A stretch of DNA of 25,516 bases, taken from assembly GCA_964467345.1 (NCBI GenBank), contig CAYXPY010000031.1:1-25516 (forward strand). The letters run 5' to 3'. Shown here piece after piece: positions 15,836-24,800 of the stretch. Source of the DNA: SM1-50 sp964467345 (GTDB lineage: Archaea > Thermoplasmatota > E2 > DHVEG-1). Under the pieces are notes generated by a model, which had not been told where the DNA came from, searched no databases, and saw only the letters and a program-made list of their open reading frames with translations. The first letter of the stretch is position 1, and the number at the start of each line of letters is the position of its first letter. Made by a program: the position numbers and the translations under genes.

Positions 15836-15841
15836 ACCTCC
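15836..15841 (-). promoter_or_regulatory. Ribosome binding site that decides the thiolase start
   Basis: GGAGGT on the minus strand lies 10 nt before the ATG at 15825. It is inside the longer possible reading frame from 15900, so the shorter start, which also matches family length, is preferred. Confidence 0.75.
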
Positions 15842-15881
15842 ACCATTGAATTTTTTGTTCCGGAGAAAGCAATCCGGTGTC

Positions 15882-15894
15882 GATTTAAAACATT
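15882..15894 (-). promoter_or_regulatory. TATA-like promoter of the thiolase operon
   Basis: ATGTTTTAAATCG on the minus strand predicts a transcript start near 15862. This leaves a leader of about 37 nt that contains the GGAGGT ribosome binding site. Confidence 0.5.
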
Positions 15895-15922
15895 TTCCAA
15901 AAGTCGCTGTGTGGTCTGTTAA

Positions 15923-15957
15923 AAAAAAATTAGGGGGAAGGGAAAAAAATTAGGGGG
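15923..15957. repeat. Two direct copies of a 15-bp motif at 20-bp period
   Basis: AAAAAAATTAGGGGG occurs at 15923-15937 and again at 15943-15957, separated by AAGGG. On the minus strand it reads CCCCCTAATTTTTTT and lies about 35-70 bp upstream of the thiolase TATA box. A 20-bp period is close to two helical turns, so two protein subunits could bind the same DNA face. Confidence 0.65.
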
Positions 15958-16151
15958 ATAATATGAAGAACGTTAAACGTCCCTTCCTCCTCTCCTTGTG
16001 AACTCCTTCTCTTAAACATCTCATATTGCATTTATCTTCTGATATACGTTATCATGTATACAATTGTCATTTAAAAAACTTTCGAAATTCTAATTCATCA
16101 GTTTTTCTCGGAGAAACGACAGACAGTCATTTTGTGATTTTTCCCCCATAT

Positions 16152-16160
16152 CTTTATTAA
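16152..16160 (+). promoter_or_regulatory. TATA-like promoter of the secreted beta-helix gene
   Basis: CTTTATTAA predicts a start near 16181 and a leader of about 44 nt before the ATG at 16225. The leader ends in a purine-rich GGAATGGAAGGGA that may act as ribosome binding site. Confidence 0.4.
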
Positions 16161-16224
16161 TCATTCTGAACAAAAAGAGGATGTCACTAAGTAACATGAT
16201 AAAGAATAACAGGAATGGAAGGGA

Positions 16225-17268
16225 ATGGACCGCATCATAAAAACGACGTTACTTGGCATCCTGCTACTTTTTCTGAGCATTAGCACCATTGCTCCGAACG
16301 TACAGGCACTCAGCATCACCAAAGAAACCACCACGTCCTTCCGCATCCAAGACGCCATCAACCAGGCCACACCCGGATCGACCATCCAGATCCCCCCAGG
16401 AACCTACACCGAGACGCTTCGCATCGACAAACCACTCCACCTCAAAGGATACCAAACACAAACGTTCCTCGAACCGACATCAGCAGAAAACAGCTACGGC
16501 ATCTGGATCACCGCGCAAGGAGTCAGGCTCAGCGACCTTTCCATCACCAACCATGCAGCAGGGCTCTACACCACCGCAGTCAAGATCAGTGCAGAGCACA
16601 CCATCCTGCAGAACTGCACCATCCAGAATACCCCTATCGGGGTCGCGATCTGGAGCAACCAGAACAGTCTTACCCACTGCCAGTTCATCGACTGCGAGGA
16701 TGAAGGAATCGTCCTGCTCGGAAGCATCACAACACCCTGTTCCAACAACACGATCGCCTCCTGCGTCTTTTCACGGAACTGCGACGGCATCGAACTCCAA
16801 TACGCCTCATACACCACTATCACCGGCTGCCGGTTCGAACATCACACCCACGCAGGCATCGACGCCATACACGCAGACAACAACCACAACACGATCAACG
16901 ACTGCGTCTTTACCGACAATCAGGCATGCGGCATCTACCTTCACAGATCGCATTATAACGTAATCACAGACTGCTGGTTCTCCGGAGATACACTCACCGT
17001 GCACGAAGGAACACACAACACCCTCCAGAACAGCACTGGAGCATCCATCCGCCTTCTCAAAGACACAAGCCTTACCATCGACCAGTGCACACAGACCAGC
17101 TACTCAGAGACCATGACATATCCAACCTCGTACCAAAGCATGCAACAAAGCCTAGGGACACACAGCGAAACAACAACCCCATCCAAAATGAATGTGATTC
17201 TTCAGAACCTGCTCTTACGGTTTCCCCTCATCCAGATGCTCTACGAACGGCTCACGACCAGTCAATAG
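16225..17268 (+). CDS. Secreted right-handed beta-helix protein (NosD/PbH1-like)
   Basis: 347 residues. A signal peptide (TLLGILLLFLSIS core, about 1-28) is followed by IQDAINQATPGSTIQIPPGTY (41-61), the usual entry to a parallel beta-helix. Repeating coils of about 22-25 residues with N-x-I/V-x-x-C patterns follow to about residue 290 (LQNCTIQNT, NTIASCVFS, TTITGCRFE, NTINDCVFT, NVITDCWFS). Such domains bind or cleave polysaccharides, or act as structural surface proteins; catalytic residues cannot be assigned. Many cysteines are regularly placed on the coils. The last 25 residues are a hydrophobic/basic helix (ILQNLLLRFPLIQMLYERL) that may anchor or sort the protein. Base use is C/A-rich in codon ends, unlike the AT-rich surface genes to its right, suggesting a different history. 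Confidence 0.85.
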   Translation: MDRIIKTTLLGILLLFLSISTIAPNVQALSITKETTTSFRIQDAINQATPGSTIQIPPGTYTETLRIDKPLHLKGYQTQTFLEPTSAENSYGIWITAQGVRLSDLSITNHAAGLYTTAVKISAEHTILQNCTIQNTPIGVAIWSNQNSLTHCQFIDCEDEGIVLLGSITTPCSNNTIASCVFSRNCDGIELQYASYTTITGCRFEHHTHAGIDAIHADNNHNTINDCVFTDNQACGIYLHRSHYNVITDCWFSGDTLTVHEGTHNTLQNSTGASIRLLKDTSLTIDQCTQTSYSETMTYPTSYQSMQQSLGTHSETTTPSKMNVILQNLLLRFPLIQMLYERLTTSQ

Positions 17269-17290
17269 GAAAAAGAATTCGGACTAGTTC

Positions 17291-17590
17291 TTATTCTTCT
17301 GATTCCCCATGGAACAACTCAACAATCGCGGGGGAGAGGTAAATCTTCTTGTTCTTCGACGTCTCATGCGCACGCAGGATATCATGACGGAGAAGCTCCC
17401 GGACGATCCGATACTTCGTCATCCGACTCACACCATCCGAATAGCCTAACAATCCACAGAGCTGATCAGTGCTTCGAATCACACCAGCGATACTTTTACT
17501 GCGCGCGTTCTTATGCAACAGAAACACAATCGTCACCAGACTTGCATACGTCGAAGGTTTCAGAGGATGCGTCGTTGTTTTCTTACTCAT
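17291..17590 (-). CDS. Small winged-helix DNA-binding protein
   Basis: 99 residues from the ATG at 17590, which follows GGTGG at a suitable distance; a TTG at 17611 in the same frame is less likely. Residues about 18-30 form a first helix, QLCGLLGYS and RMTKYRIVRELLRHDIL give the helix-turn-helix, and KKIYLSPAIVELF the wing and last helix. This is the layout of small archaeal winged-helix transcription regulators that recognise DNA as dimers. It is convergent with the secreted beta-helix gene (22 nt between stops) and has its own TATA box. The neighbouring surface-protein genes are natural candidate targets, but that is only positional inference. Confidence 0.75.
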   Translation of the reverse strand: MSKKTTTHPLKPSTYASLVTIVFLLHKNARSKSIAGVIRSTDQLCGLLGYSDGVSRMTKYRIVRELLRHDILRAHETSKNKKIYLSPAIVELFHGESEE

Positions 17591-17620
17591 GGTTCCACCA
17601 CGAAGAGACAACCATCTTCA

Positions 17621-17634
17621 TACTAATATAATTG
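17621..17634 (-). promoter_or_regulatory. TATA box of the winged-helix regulator gene
   Basis: CAATTATATTAGTA on the minus strand predicts a start near 17602, about 12 nt before the ATG at 17590. The short leader would just hold the GGTGG ribosome binding site. Confidence 0.55.
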
Positions 17635-17782
17635 TATGTATATAATGGCTACAAAGAGAAAGCAGACAGGGAATTTATAGATATCGGTAAATAACCATGC
17701 CACGGAGCAACCACTCTTGTTGACATACACCTCTGAAAGACACCAAGAACAGCTTTCAATCGAAGCGGTATCTCTTGGTAAA

Positions 17783-17810
17783 ACAAAAAGTTTCTTTAAA
17801 GAAAAAAGGG
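17783..17810 (-). terminator. T-rich terminator with palindrome after the 1164-aa protein gene
   Basis: On the minus strand CCCTTTTTTCTTTAAAGAAACTTTTTGTTTT follows the stop at 17833 by about 20 nt. It contains the 14-bp palindrome TTTCTTTAAAGAAA (17791-17804) flanked by T-runs. Confidence 0.55.
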
Positions 17811-17832
17811 ACCAATAAGGAAAAATATCTCG

Positions 17833-20800
17833 TTAATTAATGTTGTCGATCCAATTATGGATGTAAGTAAGATCCGCATTCTCAGATTCACTAAGGGAAT
17901 CAAGATCAACAGGGGAGGCTTGGAATATCATCAGATTGCGTAATGTTTCTGTTCGCTGTAAATCCGCGCTAGGCTGACGAAGGGGTGGTCGGACTGATTT
18001 TTTGTATGTGGACCGTCTGATGTGTCGGACGGCGCTTCCAAGTTTATGCACCTGAGGTTTGATAAAAGCGATACATCGTCTGACAACTGTTTTGATGCCT
18101 CTTGCGATTTTTTGAATAAAACGGTACAACCAATTCATCGAATACACCAGGGATTGTCCGATGAATCGGAATGGTATCTTTTTACCGGTAAATGAGAATA
18201 ACAATAGGACGAGTGTAAAGATTGCTCCGATGAGCAGAATGGTTAAAAGAAGAGAAAGAGGATTTGCCTGCTGCTCAACAGGTGCTTGTGGCAGTGCAGT
18301 GACTGCGACATTGATTTTTTTATTATAGATGCCCCCAAGAAGATCCATGACTTCAAGAGTCACCGTATACAGACCAGGGGTGTTATAGGTATGAGCCGCC
18401 GTTTTACCCGCACTGGTGTTTCCATCACCAAACTCCCAGTTGTAGGAAACAATAGCACTTCCCGGTATGGAACAGTCCGATGCATCGAATTGGATAAGTT
18501 CATTGGGGGATATGACATCAGATGAGGTATGTATCTCTACGACAATCGGTTCATCATCAGTAGCCTGTGAGACGATGACGCTGAGAGGTTCAGACCAACT
18601 GCTATTCAGACCTTTTTGATCTTGTGCGATGACGCTGATGTTATAGGAAGACGCGTTCGTCCAAGTATGTGATAATGATGCGGTGACATTGGAGGGCAAT
18701 AAGCCAGTCCAATCGCTATAGGTTCCATCTCCCCAATCGAATCGGAGTCGGATCATATCATTGACGTCAGCATCATACGCAGTGCTGATGTAATAATAGT
18801 TACCACCAGTTTGTATTTGTGTCGGACCTGTGGGTTTTTGTGGGGCATTGGGTGGGGTGCCTTCCGGGTTATACGGAGGGATCGTTTCATTTGATGGAAC
18901 ATCCCCATCACTGGGGGGTGTGCCACCTCCACCACCAGGGGGTGTTGATGCTGGATCACGCTGCGTTGTAAAGGTGAACCAACGACGGGTCCATGAAGAA
19001 CCATCAGTCGCATTCACCCACCATCGATACGTCGTCCCATACGCAAGACCAGAAACAGTACAATACTTCGTGCTCCCATAGACAGTATTTACGGATATCT
19101 TTCCTACATTCGGATGGGTCTGAATCGTATAACTAAAAGACTTGCCTTCAGGGTCAGTGATATACAGCGAAAGAGCCTCTGTCTTAATCGGAACATTAGT
19201 TGAACCATTGGCAGGGGACATCGATGAAAACACCGGGGGATTGTTTGAGGGATTTGATGCTGTGGTAAAAGTGTACGTGCGACGGGTCCATGAAGAACCA
19301 TCAGTCGCATTCACCCACCATCGATACGTCGTCCCATACGCAAGACCAGAAACAGTACAATACTTCGTGCCACTATAGACACTATTCACAGAGATGCTGC
19401 CGATGTTCGGTCGGGTCTGAATCGTATAACTAAAAGACTTCCCCTCAGGATCGGAGATATATAACGAAAGAGCTGACGTGCTCAGTGGAACATTTGTCGA
19501 GCCATCCGCTGGAGACATCGATGAAAACACCGGGGGATTGTTTGAGGGATTTGATGCTGTGGTAAAAGTGTACGTGCGACGGGTCCATGAAGAACCATCA
19601 GTCGCATTCACCCACCATCGATACGTCGTCCCATACGCAAGACCAGAAACAGTACAATACTTCGTGCCACTATAGACACTATTCACAGAGATGCTGCCGA
19701 TGTTCGGTCGGGTCTGAATCGTATAACTAAAAGACTTCCCCTCAGGATCAGTAATAGTAAGTGAAAGACTCGGTGTGCTGATCGGAACATTAGTTGAACC
19801 GTCCGCTGGAGACATCGAAGAAAACGCAACAGGATTATTTGTAGTAGAGATATACTCATACGCTCCGATATCAATCCCGTTTCCTTGTGGTCGGGCAACA
19901 CCATCGAAATCAGTTGAGGCCGAGTTACTAAGAGATCCAGCATCTATAGCAGGGGAAGAGCTCTGTAAATGATAATTTATGTTATTCAAACTTATTAGTT
20001 TTGGATCATTGAGGATGTAATTACTTCCCCAGGACTTATCAGCCCCGTTTTTCCAGAGGTTATGTCCTATGTCACCATACCGATAGTAGAGATTATTTTT
20101 TAGGGTTAACCGTCCGGAAATTTCTGTTGATCGGAGTTCTTGGAAGCAGATTAAATAATAGGCTGTTCCTGAAATGATGTTATTTGAAATGACAGTATTG
20201 ACGATATTACTTGCGGATGGAAATATCCGTATCGGTGAGTTACTTGATCCACCATTATAAATCGTATTACAATAAATGTAAACGTTCCTAAAAGGACAAT
20301 TATAAAAAGAATCTATACCTCGGAAACCAGTATGACCTGCGAGATATGACAACGCTATGACATTATTATAGATAGAGATGTCCTCGATTGATCCTCCTGA
20401 TTCAGGGCGTTCAGCGCCGATGACGATACCGCATCCACCGTATCCAGTGATGGTATTACAATAGACAGAGATGCCATAATTCTTTTTATTAAATCCGTCG
20501 ACATAGATCCCGATATGGTTATAATCCCATTGGAATGCAGGTGATGAGAGAGACGTATGAATGGTATTATGATGGATTTGACCGCTGTTGCTGCCGCTTT
20601 TTACATCGATTCCTTCTTTGCCATACTGGCTTAGGGTGTTATGATGAATGTTGAATCCTTGGACATTGGAAAAGGAAATAGCTTCTTGCGGGCTTAACGT
20701 GTGGGTATCATCATAGGCATACCCATTATTCACATCATACACAACATTGTTGTCAAACTCAACATTGCGGACATATTTTGAGGGTTGACTGCCGCTGTAA

Positions 20801-21327
20801 CAGTAGATCCCTGAGGATTCACAGTCATGGATTGTACAATGATCAATCCGGATGCGGTTGATCTCACCACCGTTCAGAAATATCCCGTGGCTTGTGGTGC
20901 GTTTTATTTCAAAGCCGGTGATGCGAATGTAACTGCAGCCATCCTTAAATTGAAAAATCCCATCGTAATCATTCCCGAGACCGTAACCATCGACAACCAC
21001 AGCTTCGTTGTTATACGGTTGGAATGTTATCCAGGCACTTGATGTTCCTTGGACATCCGAAAAAGTGATTTTTTCTCTGTAGGTGCCCCCTCTGACGTAC
21101 ACCTTGTCTCCTTGAGTCACCATGTTTGCTGCTTTCTGTATGGTTCGCCAGGGGCTTGAGAGCGTTCCTGGATTATTATCAGAACCACCAGTCGATACAT
21201 AGTATGTCGATCCGGCGGCTGATGCTGAAAAAACAAAAAATTGGGTAAACACTAAGGAAAGAACTGATACTATACATAAGAACCAAACAATATATTTGTT
21301 CTTAATCACCTTTGTTTCCGCGTTCAT
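17833..21327 (-). CDS. Membrane-anchored surface protein: beta-helix, three Ig-like repeats, two PKD-type domains
   Basis: 1164 residues. Signal peptide about 1-38 (core IVWFLCIVSVLSLVF, cleavage after SASAA). Residues 40-490 form a right-handed beta-helix starting TYYVSTGGSDNNPGT and closing with the PAIDAGS...GIDIGAYEY signature seen at the end of many such helices. Three Ig/FN3-like repeats of 99 residues follow (about 494-790, each with MSPA(D/N)GSTNVP, DPEGKSFSYTIQT, YGTTYRWWVNATDGSSW). A Gly/Pro-rich linker (790-830), a PKD-like domain with WGDGTYSDW and a clear PKD domain with YNWEFGDGNTS (about 925-1012) come next. One membrane span (1021-1044) is followed by an unusually long basic, probably cytoplasmic tail of 120 residues. 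Likely roles are adhesion or polysaccharide binding. The gene has its own near-leaderless promoter and a T-rich terminator. Confidence 0.9.
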   Translation of the reverse strand: MNAETKVIKNKYIVWFLCIVSVLSLVFTQFFVFSASAAGSTYYVSTGGSDNNPGTLSSPWRTIQKAANMVTQGDKVYVRGGTYREKITFSDVQGTSSAWITFQPYNNEAVVVDGYGLGNDYDGIFQFKDGCSYIRITGFEIKRTTSHGIFLNGGEINRIRIDHCTIHDCESSGIYCYSGSQPSKYVRNVEFDNNVVYDVNNGYAYDDTHTLSPQEAISFSNVQGFNIHHNTLSQYGKEGIDVKSGSNSGQIHHNTIHTSLSSPAFQWDYNHIGIYVDGFNKKNYGISVYCNTITGYGGCGIVIGAERPESGGSIEDISIYNNVIALSYLAGHTGFRGIDSFYNCPFRNVYIYCNTIYNGGSSNSPIRIFPSASNIVNTVISNNIISGTAYYLICFQELRSTEISGRLTLKNNLYYRYGDIGHNLWKNGADKSWGSNYILNDPKLISLNNINYHLQSSSPAIDAGSLSNSASTDFDGVARPQGNGIDIGAYEYISTTNNPVAFSSMSPADGSTNVPISTPSLSLTITDPEGKSFSYTIQTRPNIGSISVNSVYSGTKYCTVSGLAYGTTYRWWVNATDGSSWTRRTYTFTTASNPSNNPPVFSSMSPADGSTNVPLSTSALSLYISDPEGKSFSYTIQTRPNIGSISVNSVYSGTKYCTVSGLAYGTTYRWWVNATDGSSWTRRTYTFTTASNPSNNPPVFSSMSPANGSTNVPIKTEALSLYITDPEGKSFSYTIQTHPNVGKISVNTVYGSTKYCTVSGLAYGTTYRWWVNATDGSSWTRRWFTFTTQRDPASTPPGGGGGTPPSDGDVPSNETIPPYNPEGTPPNAPQKPTGPTQIQTGGNYYYISTAYDADVNDMIRLRFDWGDGTYSDWTGLLPSNVTASLSHTWTNASSYNISVIAQDQKGLNSSWSEPLSVIVSQATDDEPIVVEIHTSSDVISPNELIQFDASDCSIPGSAIVSYNWEFGDGNTSAGKTAAHTYNTPGLYTVTLEVMDLLGGIYNKKINVAVTALPQAPVEQQANPLSLLLTILLIGAIFTLVLLLFSFTGKKIPFRFIGQSLVYSMNWLYRFIQKIARGIKTVVRRCIAFIKPQVHKLGSAVRHIRRSTYKKSVRPPLRQPSADLQRTETLRNLMIFQASPVDLDSLSESENADLTYIHNWIDNIN
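18955..19850. repeat. Three tandem 297-bp repeats coding Ig-like domains
   Basis: The period is 297 bp (99 codons). The block 19217-19452 and its copy 19514-19749 read base-for-base the same over 236 bp. The third copy (18955-19210) is diverged but shares the core around 18983-19072. The pattern points to recent duplication or gene conversion within one reading frame, and such a region is prone to assembly collapse. Confidence 0.9.
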
Positions 21328-21351
21328 ATTTGCTCTCTATCAATCGGTCGT

Positions 21352-21365
21352 TAATTTAAATTTTG
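21352..21365 (-). promoter_or_regulatory. TATA-like promoter of the 1164-aa protein gene
   Basis: CAAAATTTAAATTA on the minus strand is centred about 31 nt before the ATG at 21327, predicting a start a few bases upstream of the codon. Confidence 0.5.
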
Positions 21366-21410
21366 TGTTTAGCTTTTGCTCTACTCTACTCCTATTCAGA
21401 AGGATTTTAA

Positions 21411-21441
21411 AAGGAGAAATTCTCTCGAATTGCATCTCCTT
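21411..21441. repeat. Inverted repeat upstream of the 1164-aa protein promoter
   Basis: AAGGAGA (21411-21417) and TCTCCTT (21435-21441) are perfect arms, with inner AATT...AATT that can extend the pairing. On the minus strand the element is followed by TTTT. It may be an operator or a weak terminator. Confidence 0.4.
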
Positions 21442-21706
21442 GGCTTAGGATCCCTCGTCAAAGTATATCGCATTTTAATATAAATATTTTTTCTATAATA
21501 CTTTTCTACAATATTAATAAAATTATGGAAATAAATATATGTCGCTACATCATTATTATTTTGAGTTCAGTCTATTTATTAAAAATCCATTTTTACTAAT
21601 CATAACGTATGCTTAACAGACATTGTCAAGCTATAAGAAAAGAAAAATAAGCCAATGAAATTTAAAAAGAGAATATGTTTATTATATAAATCATTTAAAT
21701 AAATCT

Positions 21707-21720
21707 AAAAAAAACAAAAT
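21707..21720 (-). terminator. T-run terminator of the LamG/propeller protein gene
   Basis: On the minus strand ATTTTGTTTTTTTT lies about 125 nt past the stop at 21843, an archaeal-style T-tract. Confidence 0.5.
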
Positions 21721-21842
21721 ACCGTTAGATGAAACAGTCTATTCTTCCGTTTTTTTCTCCCGATTAGAGGTTTTTTACAGTTAATGAATGTTGTGTTGTG
21801 AAACCTTTTCGATAAATCTTGCGTGGCAAGTTCTCAGTCTGA

Positions 21843-24800
21843 TTAACTGACAACTGTGAACGTGTTGATACCGGATCTGATACTATTCCCCATGGTATCT
21901 CTGGCCCATATGAAATACTGATATGTTCCGATTTGATTGTACATATTAGTAAGATAGTAGTTCGTGCCTTGCGCTGTTGTCGCATTGATGTATACTTGAT
22001 CGATGTAGACCCATTTAGTACCACCTTGAGCATCGCATTCGAACCGGATTTTCATATTTGTAGGGAAATTGTATTTCGTTTCATTTATCCAGGTTACACC
22101 ATGGTAGAAAACATCATTGTCAAATGGTTTGTCAGAAGGTCTATATCCTTGTGTCCCGGGTTTGATGTAATTATCGACGATTTGCCAGTGCTGTCCATCG
22201 TAATATTTCACCCAGAAATTCGTCAGATTCGTCATGTTATGAGCGATGAACCAGAAATCGACCTTGATGCTGGTGTATCGAGGCGTGTTAACATCAATGG
22301 GTTGGGTCAGGTAAAACGAGGAGTCCAAACCGAGAAAATCTTGGATTTTTACGGCATGGGTACCTTGATGTGCATAGGTTCCACCAGTATATATTGAACA
22401 TGAGGAGCCACCTTTGGTGTAATTCCCCCACCCTGATTCAAAATCATCAAAGGTAAGCCTTGTCCATGACGGAGTACCACCTGATGCAGTGAGATTTGTT
22501 TTCTGACCATTCGGGGCGGTGACATTCACCTTCACATTAGTTACCGATGTGCCATCTGTGACCGTACAAGAGATGTTCACAGTGCCACCTGAGGGTATCT
22601 CAGAAGGTGTGGCAACAATGTTTGAAATCTGTGGTGACGCAAGGGTCGTAAAACGATATGTTTTTTCTGTAACCAGCCGATCTCCGTACGGATCAAAGGC
22701 TGTGACACGCCAGTAATACGTCTTATTCTTCATATTCATCGTTGAGGTGGATATGTTATACCACCCATTCCCAACAGTATGATACTCAGCGATTGTATTC
22801 CATGTTCCTGATGCATTTGTACTAATGGTGATGTTCATAAGATCATACCGATAATCAATAACGCGGACTCGTAACATCGGGTTAAGGGACACATCCTGAG
22901 CCTCGTCAGCCGGTGAAACAGATTTAATAATCGGTTGTGGTGCGCCGAGGGGAGGAACGTATACACCGGCCCCAGTGCGTTGTTCACTATAGAATTGATT
23001 ATTTGTTCTGACACGTGGTGATGGTGCATATGCTGATGTGTCATAACACCGTAAAAGACCGTTTCCTGCTAGAACAATAAGTTCGTTTTGCCAGTCGTTA
23101 TCGACATCCTGGACAAGCGTTGTATCCATCCCATAGCAGTTCGTAATCGTCTCTATTAATGTCCCATTACCGTCGAAGATTTTCGCTCCTCGAGACATAC
23201 TGATAATTTCGAGTTTCTCATCACCGATGACATTTGCCATTTTTGGTGGTTCCGAGGCATTGCCAAGTGAAATATTTGAATCCCAAGCTCCGATTTTCCA
23301 CATGCGTGCTGGACCATCGGTTCCGCTGATAAATTCACATATTCCGTCATTATTGATATCATAGACGGGGAAATTTGAATGTGATCCCAAACCGGTGATA
23401 CGATTGTTCCAGTACCCTGGCATTTTGTCCCTGGTTGCTCCATCTACAACAAAAAGTCCGCCGTTGTTCGAAGATTGTTGAGATGCTAGTGCATCAAGAA
23501 CCCCGTCGTTATTGACATCAACGAGGACCATGGAATGGCTACTGCAGGTGACTGCATCTTGATACCAGAGGAGTTTGAACGTTTCAGCATCATAGCATTG
23601 CATTCCTAAACCGAATTGTCCTTCGCGCCGATAATCAGCACATCGATCGGTAAGGTAGAGTTCAAATTTTCCGTCATTGTCTGCGTCTGCGACAGCGATA
23701 CCACCCCAGCAGGGCCTCCATACAAACGTCTGTTGAACGACAGCCCCATCGGTCCCTCGTAGTTTCCGTAAACGACCATTACTATTGATTCCACGGAAGA
23801 AATCACCTGAACAAATAAACACATAGGGGTATCGATTACCATCGATATCTGCGATGCAGAGGTATTTTCCCCCGGATTCTTGATTTGCTATCCAGTAGAC
23901 AGACCCATTATTGGCATGTAGTGCAATCGTTTTCCCATTATTTAAAAAGGTCTCACTTCCGGAAATGACCATCTCAGGGATACCATCGTTATTCAAATCC
24001 CCTAATTCAAACGGTGAGTGATAGATTATTTCATTGTTATAATACTGCCAGATGAGTGCGCCTGTTAATCCATTGACACAGAAAGCTTTTCCCACACCAG
24101 TTCCAAACACTTCGTAAACACCGTCGTTATTCACATCAACAGCGAGTGGTGCAATTGAGGTTGCCACGTTTGCGTTATAACTCCATTTTAACACAAATGG
24201 TTGAACGATAAAGCTATATGTGTTATTGACCCAGAATGTCCCATCGTGCACATGGATGCTCCAGAAATATTTTTTGTTTTTTATTTCCATATTGGTGGTG
24301 TTCTGAGCATACATCTTGTTTCCATCGGTTTCTGAACCAATGGTCTGCCAGGATCCTGACGCGTTTGTTTTAAAAATGACTGTTAAGGGATCGTTTTCTG
24401 CATCGTTGACTGTGATTCTTAATCTTGGGTTGTAGGGGACAATCTGGTTGCCGGTGGGATAGGCGTTTGAAAGAGTCGGTGGGGTGGTTATGTTTTGGAC
24501 GGTCCTAAAATTATAGGTTTTATTTGTCCATTGACCAGAGCCTAAGGGATCAATGACGTGAACACTCCACCAGTATTTTTTGTTGTATTGGTTCATCTCT
24601 GATGTTGGTTGACTATATCTCCCAGAGGTTCCATATTGTGTGCCCCCTATTTGATGCCAGACACCTGTGGAGGCATTAGTTTTGAAAATGATGTTCATAT
24701 TATCGTTTTCAGTGTCTGACACCGAAATAGCAAGCACAGGATTAAACCCAATGCCGCCTGAATTATTACCTGGGGAAGGATTCGTTTGAAGAGGTGCAGT

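Larger units (their letters stand above)
15826..16224. other. Intergenic region between thiolase operon and beta-helix gene
   Basis: This 399-nt divergent spacer holds the thiolase ribosome binding site, TATA box and tandem motif on its left, and the TATA box of the beta-helix gene on its right. The middle (about 15960-16140) is AT-rich; I see no convincing gene, RNA or terminator there. Confidence 0.7.
21328..21842. other. AT-rich intergenic region between two surface-protein genes
   Basis: This 515-nt spacer holds the promoter of the 1164-aa protein gene at its left end, the inverted repeat at 21411-21441 and the T-run terminator of the right-hand gene (21707-21720). The centre (about 21460-21700) is very AT-rich, with only frames of 24 codons or fewer. 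I see no gene or RNA in it. Confidence 0.75.

Noticed and set aside
18830..19972. Plus-strand frames and regular repeats that might suggest a CRISPR array or repeated small genes
   Set aside because: The repeats are 297 bp, in frame with the minus-strand Ig-like domains; there are no short spacers, and the plus-strand frames are shadows repeated with them.
21764..22033. 89-codon minus-strand frame running past the stop of the LamG/propeller gene
   Set aside because: It is another frame of the same C-terminal coding region; the main frame ends in a natural Ig-like strand (NTFTVVS), so no frameshift needs to be invoked.
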